Below, in pieces: positions 8,217-16,800 of a stretch of DNA of 64,000 nt. Position 1 is the stretch's first letter; each line of letters starts with the position of its first letter. The translations under genes and the position numbers were made by a program. Under the pieces are notes generated by a model. The model searched no databases, was not told the origin of the DNA, and worked only from the letters and a program-made list of their open reading frames with translations. Origin of the DNA: CAADGU01 sp964581605 (GTDB taxonomy: Bacteria; Chloroflexota; Anaerolineae; Promineifilales; Promineifilaceae); contig CAZOPF010000005.1 of the NCBI GenBank assembly GCA_964581605.1, positions 1-64,000 on the forward strand, written 5' to 3'.

Positions 8217-9482
8217 TCATGAACGCCACTTGCGATACTCTTTTGATCTCAAGAATTTCTCCACTTCTTCGTAACGTTTGTCTTGATTAGCAAACTCCAC
8301 GTAGTTTTGTGCGCGGTCTAGCCATTCCAGAGTCGTGGGGCGTAGGGTTGTGAGGGCTGATTGTAAGTGGTTCATAGCCAGTGGTGGCTCTGTTTCAGTC
8401 AGCAGGGCTTCATCAATGACCTGGTCAATGGCAGCATCTACCAGCGCCCGTAAATCAGCGCCACTGAAGAGTGGGGTATTGACTGCCAGTTGTTTCAAAT
8501 CCAATCGGTTGATGGGGATGTCCTGCACCATAATTTCCAGGATACGCTGGCGGGCGGGCTGGTCTGGCGGCGGCACAAAGATGCGGCGGTCAAAACGGCC
8601 GGGGCGCATCAGGGCATCGTCAATATCCCAGGGTGCATTGGTAGCCGCTAGAATCAGGACGTTGTCATTCTCAGCGCCAATAGCGTCCAGTTCTTGTAAT
8701 ATCTGGTCAACCAGGGCGCGCCCGGTGCTGCCGGTGTATTTGCGGCGGGCAAAGGCGAGCGCGTCTAGTTCGTCAATGAAGAGGACACAGGGGGCGTTGG
8801 CACGGCCGTACTCAAAAGCGGCGTGCAGGTTACGTTCGCTGACGCCCAGGTAAGGGTCGAGGATGTCTTCAATGCGTATGTTGACGAAGGGTAACTGGCA
8901 CTCGCCGGCCGTTGCCCGCGCCAACATCGTTTTGCCACAACCGGGCGGCCCATACATGAGGACGCCGCCGCCGGAACGACGGCCGTACTTTTGATAAACC
9001 TCTGGCCGCAATAAAGGCAAGATGATCAGCTTGTGAATGACCTTTTTGACATCCTCCAGGCCACCGACATCGGCAAAGTGAATCACGGCCGTGTCCATCA
9101 AGGTATCCAGGTTGTTCATAGTGGGGGCAGCGTCGCCAACCGGCTGCGCAATACGGAAAAACCCTTGGGCGGCGCGCCGGGCCTCTATCTCCGTGCGCAA
9201 AGAGGCAACGCCTTCAATCTGGCCCAGGCGCACGGCCGTTTGCAAACACCGTTCGGCCACATCCAGGTTGTCTACTTGCAGCGCCAACAGCCCCACCGAT
9301 ACCAGTTTGCCTTTGTCCAGGCTGTTGGCCTGCAATAACGTGTCATATTCCATGACAGCCGCCAATAGTTGCCCATCTGCCTGCAACAACTCCGCCAGCA
9401 TCAGCCGCAAGGCGTGGTTATCCGCCGCCAGAGCCAGAGCCTGGCGTAAGGCGGCAATCCGTGTTTCATTTTCGCTACTCAC
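8217..9482 (-). CDS. TPR-like plus Cdc48/SpoVK-type AAA+ ATPase
   Basis: A 421-residue ATPase. The first ~110 residues are helical repeats resembling TPR (ALALAADNHALRLMLAELL..., AVMEYDTLLQANS...). The AAA+ module follows: Walker A GPPGCGKT (178-185), Walker B CVLFIDELDA (232-241), sensor 1 LAATN (278-282) and paired arginines GRFDRR (295-300), then an alpha-helical lid. The module is closest to the classical 26S/Cdc48/SpoVK clade that remodels or unfolds proteins as hexamers. The start is taken as GTG at 9482, which overlaps the preceding TPR gene's TGA as GTGA, with GGGAG upstream; this implies translational coupling. The longer frame to 9575 lies wholly inside the upstream gene. Target unknown; context links it to two TPR-membrane proteins. 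Confidence 0.85.
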   Translation of the reverse strand: MSSENETRIAALRQALALAADNHALRLMLAELLQADGQLLAAVMEYDTLLQANSLDKGKLVSVGLLALQVDNLDVAERCLQTAVRLGQIEGVASLRTEIEARRAAQGFFRIAQPVGDAAPTMNNLDTLMDTAVIHFADVGGLEDVKKVIHKLIILPLLRPEVYQKYGRRSGGGVLMYGPPGCGKTMLARATAGECQLPFVNIRIEDILDPYLGVSERNLHAAFEYGRANAPCVLFIDELDALAFARRKYTGSTGRALVDQILQELDAIGAENDNVLILAATNAPWDIDDALMRPGRFDRRIFVPPPDQPARQRILEIMVQDIPINRLDLKQLAVNTPLFSGADLRALVDAAIDQVIDEALLTETEPPLAMNHLQSALTTLRPTTLEWLDRAQNYVEFANQDKRYEEVEKFLRSKEYRKWRS

Positions 9483-10363
9483 TTTTTTGAATCTCCCTTC
9501 TGTCTGGATCGGTAAAGACGAATAATCCAGTTGGCGAAAGCGGTATAGTACAGCAAAGCCAACCAACCCATACAAACATATAGCGACCCATTATATTGCC
9601 CCATTGCCCAAAGAATAATAAAGAGAATAATGGCAAGGAACATGAATCTATCCATGCCAATAAGCACACGGTGGAATGGCCATACAGGCGTCAATAGCCA
9701 ATGCCCGGCAGAGGTATATTGTCGGGCCGAAGTGGTAAAGACATGGTTCAAAGGATTGATTTGGGCGGCACGGCGCAAATAGTCAACTGCATGGCCGGGT
9801 TTGCCCCGTTCGACATACGCATGCCCCAAAATGTAAAGGATGTAAGGATCTTCAGGGAACAGGGTCAGGCCTTCCTGACATTGCGCAATCACTTGAGGAA
9901 TACTTTCTGTCAGATAAGCCAGGGAAATCTGGAGGTGTCTGACAGAACGTTGGTTGGGGTCAATTTTGGCGGCTACTGTCGCCAATTGTTGTGCTTTGTC
10001 TAGCTGATTGGTCTGAGCAACCAGCGTGGCATAGCGGCAAATAAAGTGTGGGTTTTCTGGTTGTAAGCGAATGGCTGCCAGGATTGCTGTTTCTGCGGCC
10101 GCCAGATACCCGGCTTTATCTTCACAGTTGCACAACAGAAAGAGTAACCGGGGATCGTCAGGAGCCAGCGCCAGCCCTTTTTGGGAAGAGGCTTTGGCGG
10201 CTTCAATCTGGTTGAGGTTGAACAGCGCCTGGCTGTGCAATAACCAGTAGGCGGGTGTATTGAGAAGATCATTTTCTGCCCGCGATAGCAGTTCCAGTGC
10301 CCGTGTTGGCTGTTCTATGTTCAGATAATGTTCGGCCAGGGCCAATGTGGATTGTGTTGTCAA
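9479..10363 (-). CDS. TPR protein with C-terminal membrane helices (copy 1)
   Basis: 294 residues: about five or six TPR-type helix pairs over residues 5-205 (with ALELLSRAENDLL, AKASSQKGLALAPDDPRLLFLL, AETAILAAIRLQPENPHFICRYA and YLRRAAQINP), then two hydrophobic helices (about 235-280) and a basic end. The topology is a cytoplasmic TPR platform bound to the membrane. It is a clear paralogue of the protein at 10870-11748: both share QKGLALAP, LLCNC, PENP..ICRYA.LVA and QLDK at the same places. The stop overlaps the AAA+ start by four bases and it begins seven bases after the preceding membrane gene. Likely role, by inference: scaffold or adaptor for the ATPase. Confidence 0.8.
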   Translation of the reverse strand: MTTQSTLALAEHYLNIEQPTRALELLSRAENDLLNTPAYWLLHSQALFNLNQIEAAKASSQKGLALAPDDPRLLFLLCNCEDKAGYLAAAETAILAAIRLQPENPHFICRYATLVAQTNQLDKAQQLATVAAKIDPNQRSVRHLQISLAYLTESIPQVIAQCQEGLTLFPEDPYILYILGHAYVERGKPGHAVDYLRRAAQINPLNHVFTTSARQYTSAGHWLLTPVWPFHRVLIGMDRFMFLAIILFIILWAMGQYNGSLYVCMGWLALLYYTAFANWIIRLYRSRQKGDSKK

Positions 10364-10370
10364 CGCTCCC

Positions 10371-10868
10371 TCACCCTATGCGGTTCAAAATGTGGGAAAT
10401 AATCACACCTTGCACAAACAACATCAAAATAATAACCGCCACACCTCTGATCCAAAATCGGGAGAAGCCTTTATCACCGTGATAAAAATAATAGACACGC
10501 ATACCCGTGTTTTGAATCATGGCAAAAATAAAGCAGCAGATAACGGCCGTAACCAGATTGCTTACCCACCACTGATTCAGGGGCACGCGCCAGAACAGGT
10601 TTAAATTGTCTTGCGTACTCAAAACGAGGGGTATCCCCCAGGCAATCGCCGTGCCAATCAGCCCGATGATCTTGATGTGCCGCAGTTGTGAAGGGTGCAA
10701 AAGCAGTCGTTTGCCATTCAGCCAGGCGATGAGGGTAACGACTAATGGCCCGGCGAAGAGGGCGACGAGGAATTGGGGCGCTATGCGCCACGGCCGTTTT
10801 TTGGGGTCTGGATACGGCCGTTGCCATTCCTGCAACGAAGGCGTAAACAACACTTGTTCTCTCAACAT
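10371..10868 (-). CDS. Four-helix membrane protein, SLQEW family (copy 1)
   Basis: 165 residues with a ~28-residue polar N-terminus (LFTPSLQEWQRPYPDPKKRP) and four predicted membrane helices (about 33-50, 65-82, 101-122, 140-160). It is a paralogue of the gene at 11758-12267: both begin LF(S/T)PSLQE, have RPW before helix 1 and a shared AWLNG(K/R)RL / AYLNGRRL after it. No known family is recognised. It is separated by one base from the TPR gene upstream and by seven from the TPR gene downstream. The alternating gene order indicates a duplicated two-gene module. Confidence 0.72.
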   Translation of the reverse strand: MLREQVLFTPSLQEWQRPYPDPKKRPWRIAPQFLVALFAGPLVVTLIAWLNGKRLLLHPSQLRHIKIIGLIGTAIAWGIPLVLSTQDNLNLFWRVPLNQWWVSNLVTAVICCFIFAMIQNTGMRVYYFYHGDKGFSRFWIRGVAVIILMLFVQGVIISHILNRIG

Positions 10869-10869
10869 G

Positions 10870-11748
10870 CTAACGGCCCCCGCCGTGCTGCCTCTTCAAC
10901 CACCACCTCAAAAGGGGTGGCATGACCCAGCTGTAAACCACCAAAACCAGATAGGCCAGCGCAAAATAACCACTGGCACGATCAAACCCCAATGCCTGCA
11001 AGCCCAAAATAATGACAATGGCCGCCAGCCACACCTTTACAGTGCCAAACCGGTAAAGCGGTTGCAAAGGCCATAAGAGCCAATGTGTCCAATAACGGCT
11101 GGTGCGGGCTGTCGAGCGGAATGTCTGCTCCATCGGCTCCAGGCGGGCTGCTTGTTGAAAATGACGAGCCGCCGGATTTACTTGTCCCTGGGCCGCCTGT
11201 GCCTGCCCTTTCATAAAGTGGGCGTAACTGTCTTCGGGGTTTTGCAGCAATGCCGTCTCGCTGGCCGCAATGGCCTGGTTGTCATTCCCGCGCAGGAAAG
11301 CCAGCAGAACACGTAGATGTTGCACGGCCGTGTGTTCTGGGTCAATTTGCTCTGCCTTTTGCAGTAAACGTTCGGACTTGTCTAACTGCCCACCTTCGGC
11401 CACCAGCCGGGCATAACGGCAAATAAGCTGTGGATTTTCTGGCGCTTGCTGCAAGGCTGCCAAAATGGCCCGCTCTGCTTCGGCCAGGTTTTTCAGGCGG
11501 CTCTGGCAGTTGCATAAGAGGAGGAGGATCTGCACATCTTGGGGCGCTAGTGCCAGCCCCTTTTGGGCCGCTTGCCGGGCGCTTTCAAATTTTTCCAGGC
11601 GGTAAAACGCCTGGCCGCGCAGATACCAAAAATAGGGATGATTAATGACGTCACTATCAGGGTGATCGAGGATTTCCAGGGTGCGTTCTGGCTGGTCAAT
11701 ATCCAGGTAGTGACTGGCCAGGGTGAGACTGGTTCTGTTTTCAGGCAT
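10870..11748 (-). CDS. TPR protein with C-terminal membrane helices (copy 2)
   Basis: 292 residues with the same plan as its paralogue at 9479-10363: TPR-type helix pairs (for example AAQKGLALAPQDVQILLLL, AERAILAALQQAPENP, ARHFQQAARLEPMEQ) to about residue 215, then two membrane helices (about 235-252 and 257-278) and an Arg-rich end. Identity between the two copies is obvious throughout the TPR region but the C-terminal membrane parts differ more. It starts nine bases after the membrane gene upstream. By inference it forms a membrane-attached docking surface for the AAA+ ATPase encoded further down the operon. Confidence 0.8.
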   Translation of the reverse strand: MPENRTSLTLASHYLDIDQPERTLEILDHPDSDVINHPYFWYLRGQAFYRLEKFESARQAAQKGLALAPQDVQILLLLCNCQSRLKNLAEAERAILAALQQAPENPQLICRYARLVAEGGQLDKSERLLQKAEQIDPEHTAVQHLRVLLAFLRGNDNQAIAASETALLQNPEDSYAHFMKGQAQAAQGQVNPAARHFQQAARLEPMEQTFRSTARTSRYWTHWLLWPLQPLYRFGTVKVWLAAIVIILGLQALGFDRASGYFALAYLVLVVYSWVMPPLLRWWLKRQHGGGR

Positions 11749-11757
11749 CCTTCCCCT

Positions 11758-12267
11758 TTACAAAAACTGGTTGATCGCGGCCATGAGAATGAGATTTTGT
11801 GCGGTACCCACAACAAAAACCAATATCAGGCCGGGAACCCACAGCGAATCATACTCCCCGTTTGTGCGGAACTGATACTGGCGTACATACGGCCGTTGCA
11901 ACTGAGCAAAGTACCAATAACAAAGCATGGCGGTAATCCGATTGATCCAACGCAGCCGCTGTGCCGTTTCTTGCCAATAGGAATCGGCGGCCAATTCCCA
12001 TGTGCCAGAAAGAGAGGTCAGTAAAAAGACCACTATGATGCCGACCACACCCACCGCCACGATTTGCCACAACTGGTTCTGTTTAATGTGTAGGCGACGG
12101 CCGTTCAAATAAGCGATGATGGTCACAGCGGCCACACCACCAAAGAGGGCAATCCAGACTTGAGAATTAACCTGCCATGGCCTGTTCTCATACTGAGGTG
12201 TAGCTTTGGCCCCCTCTTGTAGTGAGGGAGAGAATAAATTATGATCAGAGTCTGTTTGATGTCCCAT
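11758..12267 (-). CDS. Four-helix membrane protein, SLQEW family (copy 2), first gene of operon
   Basis: 169 residues from ATG 12267, chosen because AGG lies just upstream and because MGHQTDSDHNLFSPSLQEG aligns with the start of the copy at 10371-10868; the longer frame to 12393 runs into a palindromic repeat. After the polar N-terminus come four hydrophobic helices (about 42-58, 76-97, 115-130, 145-168). The motif RPW..NSQVWIALFGG..AVTIIAYLNGRRL is shared with copy 1. Unknown function. It leads the series membrane-TPR-membrane-TPR-AAA+-membrane. Confidence 0.72.
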   Translation of the reverse strand: MGHQTDSDHNLFSPSLQEGAKATPQYENRPWQVNSQVWIALFGGVAAVTIIAYLNGRRLHIKQNQLWQIVAVGVVGIIVVFLLTSLSGTWELAADSYWQETAQRLRWINRITAMLCYWYFAQLQRPYVRQYQFRTNGEYDSLWVPGLILVFVVGTAQNLILMAAINQFL

Positions 12268-12323
12268 GTTTACCTGATTACTGGTGATGTTAGCAGCAAT
12301 TCGACATATGAAATCAATGAACT

Positions 12324-12475
12324 GTAGGGGCGGGACGGCGGGGGGTGAACTGGCTCTGATAGCGGCCCTTTTGCCCGCGCCGTCTCGCCCCATGTGGCCG
12401 CAAAACGGGGTGAGACAGGCGGGAACTACTTCCTTTGTGCAAAACCAAAACGTGGCCCGCCTGTCCCACCCCTAC
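12324..12475. repeat. Nested palindromic element, ~152 bp
   Basis: Outer imperfect inverted repeats begin GTAGGGGCGGGACGG (from 12324) and end CTGTCCCACCCCTAC (to 12475). Inside, CGCCGTCTCGCCCC and CGGGGTGAGACAGGCG form a second inverted repeat. The whole can fold into a long interrupted hairpin. It lies upstream of the AAA+/TPR operon and downstream of the gene at 12524. It carries no coding sequence and looks like a dispersed non-autonomous element. Confidence 0.65.
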
Positions 12476-12523
12476 GGTTTAGACCATATTTCGAATGGCT
12501 AGTGATGTTAGCGTCGCATTTTA

Positions 12524-12958
12524 TCAACTGTCTCTTGGTTGGTAAAGTATATGCAGCAGGGCCAGGGCGTAGGCTTCAATGGCTGAATTGGCCGCAAAAT
12601 GCAACGGCCGTCCCCCCCACACAATTTCGCATTGATAGCCATAGCCAGCTACCAGCCGGGTCAAAGTGAAATCCGGTTCATCATCCGGCAACAACTTTAC
12701 CAATTCCTCCCGCAGTTGTTCCTCCGTTGGCAGCCAGATGGCTTCATGGGTGAGCAGGTGGTCGGCGGCCCATTCGGCCGTACCGTGAAAGGTCAGCGCG
12801 GGCCAGCCTTGCACCAGTTCCATCGTCACCATCACGTCCGAAATGACAAACACCTTGTCATCCATGCCCCGGTCAGGAATGGCGAAGAAGTCATTCACGG
12901 CCGTCTCCCACACCAGCCCGGCCTCTTTCAATTGTTTTGCCACAGTCAATGAAATCAT
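12524..12958 (-). CDS. Conserved hypothetical protein
   Basis: About 144 residues, soluble, acidic. It begins ISLTVAKQLKEAGLVWETAVNDFFAIPDRG and includes VFVISDVMVTME, AIWLPTEEQLREELVKLL and a C-terminal ALALLHILY. I know similar proteins in Chloroflexota and relatives only as hypotheticals (some mis-labelled as pilus proteins), so no function is given. The start at 12958 is preferred because upstream ATGs at 12967 and 12988 lie in or next to a hairpin repeat (12968-12997) and the conserved part starts here. Same strand as the SDR gene upstream but separated by the hairpin. Confidence 0.7.
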   Translation of the reverse strand: MISLTVAKQLKEAGLVWETAVNDFFAIPDRGMDDKVFVISDVMVTMELVQGWPALTFHGTAEWAADHLLTHEAIWLPTEEQLREELVKLLPDDEPDFTLTRLVAGYGYQCEIVWGGRPLHFAANSAIEAYALALLHILYQPRDS

Positions 12959-12967
12959 AACTGTCAT

Positions 12968-12997
12968 GCGTGATGCGTGATTTCTCACGCATCACGC
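12968..12997. repeat. Perfect 13-bp hairpin repeat
   Basis: Arms GCGTGATGCGTGA (12968-12980) and TCACGCATCACGC (12985-12997) with loop TTTC. It starts at the last base of the SDR stop codon and lacks a T-run, so it is a dispersed hairpin that may still help transcription end. A related, less perfect GTGATG...CATCAC sequence occurs near 56924-56985. Confidence 0.8.
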
Positions 12998-13710
12998 TAT
13001 CCCCACGGATTCGCCATCGTCTGAATCAACACCGGCAGCCCGATTTTCAGATTGGGGTGGCGGCTGAGCAGCCACATCACCAGGTCGGCAATATCTTCGG
13101 GTGAGAGGCATTTGTCAGGAATCAATCCTGGGAAATCTTGGGACATCGGCGTCAGCACCATGCCGGGGCAGATGGTGTTCACGCGGATGTTGAGGTCTTG
13201 ATTTTCTACCTGGATAAACTGGCCCAAGGCGTTCAGGGCATGTTTGGAGACGCCATACGCCCCATTTCCGGCGTAATGTTCCACACCCGATTCGGAACTG
13301 ATGTTGATGATGTGCCCGCTTTGCTGCTGGCGCATCAGAGGCAGCACCGCCCGCGCAAACAAAAATGGGCCACGCAGGTTAATGGCCATGATCCGATCCC
13401 ATTCTTCAATGCTGTGCCGGTGAATGGGCGCACCGCCGTCAACGGCCGCATTGTTGATGAGGATGTCCACCGTGCCAAAACGGTCAACGGCCGTGGCCAC
13501 CACCCGCTCTACATCAGCCACTTCAGATACGTCGGCGGTGATGGGTACGGCCGTGCCCCCCTGTGTGCGAATCTGCGCCACCACCTCCGCCAGCGGTTCC
13601 GCCCGGCGGCCGCACACCACCACCCGCGCCCTCGCCGCCGCCAATGCTACCGCCACTGCCGCCCCAATCCCCGTGCCGCCCCCGGTGATAATTGCTACCT
13701 TGTTTTCCAT
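12997..13710 (-). CDS. SDR-family NAD(P)-dependent oxidoreductase
   Basis: Classical short-chain dehydrogenase of 237 residues. It has the Rossmann TGGGTGIG nucleotide loop (about 9-16), NNAAVDGG (about 86-93), the structural Asn in AINLRGP, the catalytic Ser of ISSESGVEHY and the YGVSK Tyr-Lys pair (about 152-156), then CPGMVLTPM. CGRR at the end of strand 2 suggests NADPH preference. All catalytic residues are present; the substrate cannot be inferred. It is closely related to 3-oxoacyl-ACP reductase-like SDRs, but there are no fatty-acid genes nearby. The ATG follows an AT-rich repeat region. Confidence 0.88.
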   Translation of the reverse strand: MENKVAIITGGGTGIGAAVAVALAAARARVVVCGRRAEPLAEVVAQIRTQGGTAVPITADVSEVADVERVVATAVDRFGTVDILINNAAVDGGAPIHRHSIEEWDRIMAINLRGPFLFARAVLPLMRQQQSGHIINISSESGVEHYAGNGAYGVSKHALNALGQFIQVENQDLNIRVNTICPGMVLTPMSQDFPGLIPDKCLSPEDIADLVMWLLSRHPNLKIGLPVLIQTMANPWG

Positions 13711-13723
13711 GAAATAGTCCTTT

Positions 13724-13856
13724 TGTGTTTATGTGGTTTAGTGATTTTGTGTTTGTGTGATTTTGTGATTTTGTGTTTGCGTGTTTGTGGGCTTGCGTGT
13801 TATTTTCCACACCAAGACACTAAAACACCAAGACACCAAAGCACTAAAAAACTATC
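13724..13856. repeat. Low-complexity repeat between SDR and polymerase genes
   Basis: GTGATTTTGTGTTT-type units on the left (about 13738-13800) are followed by ACACTAAAACACCAAGACACC-like units on the right (about 13808-13850). The two halves are largely complementary, so the region can form a long imperfect hairpin. Similar ACACCTAAACAC sequence lies at 45296-45340. It fills the divergent promoter region of the SDR and polymerase genes. Confidence 0.55.
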
Positions 13857-13861
13857 CCACC

Positions 13862-16800
13862 ATGAATCCATTCACCCATTTGCACGTTCACTCCCATTAT
13901 ACCTTGCTTGGCGGCACGGCGTCCGTTTTTGATCTGGCGAATCGGGCGGCGGCGGAGGGGATGGGGGCGCTGGCGCTGACGGACACGGCCGTGCTGATTG
14001 GCGCCGTTCAATTTCAGCAGGCATGTGCCAAAGTCGGCATCCAGCCCATCATCGGCATGACGCTGCCGGTGGCGGCCCCTGATGGCGAAATGAACCTGAC
14101 GCCGGATGTGGCCGGGCGGCTGGTGCTGCTGGCGACCGGGCCAGGCGGCTACCAATCCCTGTGCCGCCTGTCGTCGGCCGTGCAATCCAGCCCGGCGCGG
14201 GAACATCTGCTGCGGCAAGGTATTCCCTGGGGCTGGCTGAAGGAAAATAGCGATGGCCTGATTGCCTTGGACGGCGGACGCATGGGTTGGACGGAGCGGT
14301 ATCTGCGGGCGGGTAACCGGCAGGCGGCGGTACGTTTTGCTTCCCGGTTGGGTGGCTTGTTTGGCGAGGTGGGGTATTTGAGTCTGGAATTACATGGGGT
14401 GGAGGATATGCCCGTTGCCCGCGAGATGGTGACGATAGGGGAGCGGTTCGGGTTGACGGCCGTTGCCGTCCACCCCATTTACTGCCTGGAAGTGGCGGAC
14501 GCGCCCCGGTTGCGGCTGCTGGCGGCCATTGACCACAACTGCCCGCTGGCGGATGTGCCCGATGAAGCATTGCCCGCGTTTGGGGAGACGGCCGTGACCC
14601 TCCACTGGCAATCCCCCGATCAGATCACCGCTCAATATGCCGCCTTTCCCGAAGCAGTGGCCCGCACGGCGGACATTGCCCGCCAATGCGCCACGCCCTG
14701 CCTGCCGGACGGCCGTCCCATCTGGCCCAAACTGGAATTACCCGAAGGGCAAACGGCCGAGGACGCATTAACCCAACAGGCGCAAGCTGGCCTGCAAAAA
14801 CGCCTGCCGATTACCGATAACCGATTACCGATAACCGATTACCAATCACGTCTCCACCACGAACTCACCGCCATCATCGCCAAAGGGTTCGCGCCGCTGT
14901 TTTTGCTGGTGGCGGACATTACCCGCTTTGCGCGGGAGACGGGGGTGCCGGTGAATACGCGGGGCAGCGTGGCGAATTCGCTGGTGGCGTATTGTTTGGG
15001 CATTACGCAGGTAGACCCGGTGGAGCATGACCTGTTGTTTGAGCGCTTTTTGAACCCGGCGCGGGCCAATTTGCCGGACATTGACCTGGATTTTTGCAGC
15101 CGCCGCCGTGATGAGGTGCTGCATTACATTCGGGAGACGTATGGGGCGGAGCGGGTGGCGCTGGTGGCCACGGTGTCTACATTGCAGCCGAAGTCGGCAG
15201 CGCGGGAGACGGCGAAGGCGTATGGATATGCGGAGGTGGATATTAAACGGCTGACGGCCGTGCTGCCTGACCATTGGCACCCTGACCCACGCCGCCGGGA
15301 TGTGTCTAATGTGGAGGAGATTGTCGCCAAAGTGGCGAGCGCCCAATTGGCGGACGGCCGTGACCGGGACATTTTGCGGGCGGCGTATGCGCTCATCGGG
15401 CAGCCGCATCACCTGAGTGTGCATCCGGGGGGGGTGGTGATTACGCCTGGCCCGCTGACCGATTTTGTGCCGGTGCAGATGGCCCCCAAGGGGTTTTTGA
15501 CAACGCAGTTTGATTTCCGCGATGCGGAGACGATGGGGCTGCCCAAGATGGATTTGTTGGGCATTCGGGCGCTGACGGTGCTGGCAGATGCGGCGGAACT
15601 GATTCGCCAGCACTACGACCCGACGTTTGATCTGGCAACGATTGACCTGGCAGATGCGGACACGGCCGTGACGCTGACGGCCGCCCAAACGATTGGTGTG
15701 TTCCAGTGTGAATCTACCGGGGCACAGCGTACCTTGCGCCAGTTGCAGGCGAAGAGTGTGCGTGATCTGGCCGTTGCCAATGCGTTTTTCAAGCCCGGCC
15801 CGGCGTTGGGCGGCATGGCGCAGGCGTTTGTGCGCCGCTATCGTGGGCAGGAGGCGGTCTCCTATTTACACCCGGCGTTGGAGCCGATTTTGCGGGTTTC
15901 GCAGGGGGTGTTGCTGTTTCAGGAGCAGATTTTGCGGATTGCCACGGAGGTGGCGGGGCTGACCTGGGCGGAGGCGGATCGGCTGCGCAAGGGGATGAGC
16001 AAGTTTCAGGCGCAGGAGATGGAGGCGATTCGGGCGCGGTTTGTGGGGGGCTGCCAGGAGCGGTCGGGGCTGACGGCCGGGCAAGCCGAAACGTTGTGGG
16101 GGCAGATTGAGCCATTTGCGGGCTATGGCTTTAACCAGGGGCACGCCACGGCGTATGCGGATGTCAGTTACCGTTCGGCGTATTTGAAGACGCATTTTCC
16201 GGCGGCCTTTTTGTGTGCCCGGCTGGCGGATCATGGCGGTTTTCACCATCCGGCCATCTACATTGCCGAGGCGCAGCGGTTGGGTATCCCGGTGCATCCG
16301 CCGCATGTGAATGTGTGTGGGCGGGGGTTTACGCTGGCGGGCGGAGACCTGACAGGTTTTCTGAAACCTGTCAGGTCTGATGCTTTCCATCTCTGGATGG
16401 GCCTGGGGCAGGTGCGGGATTTGCGGCAGAGTGCGATTGAGGGGATTGTGGCGGCACGGCCGTATCGCAACTTGCGTGATCTGCTGCGTAAAGTTCCGCT
16501 GCAAAACAAGGAGATCACCCATTTGATTCAGTGTGGGGCGCTGGATGGGTTGGCGGAAAGCCGGGCTGCTTTGTTGGCGGAGGCGGCAGAGATTGAGCGG
16601 GCGGGCAGTGCGGGGCAGTTGGCGTTTGGTTTTGGGGTGAGTACGGCCGTGACGCCTGAATCGTTGGCGCAGCGGTTGGAGTGGGAGACGTGGCTGTTAG
16701 GCTGGCCCGTCAGCGCCAACCCGATAGCGTTGGTGAAGGAGATGACGGCCGATGATGTGCCGCTGCGTTTTGTCCATCGGCTGCGTGGGCAGCGGACAAC

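Noticed and set aside
9483..9575. AAA+ ATPase start at 9575
   Set aside because: The extra 31 codons are an out-of-frame reading of the upstream TPR gene; the GTGA overlap with a ribosome site is better.
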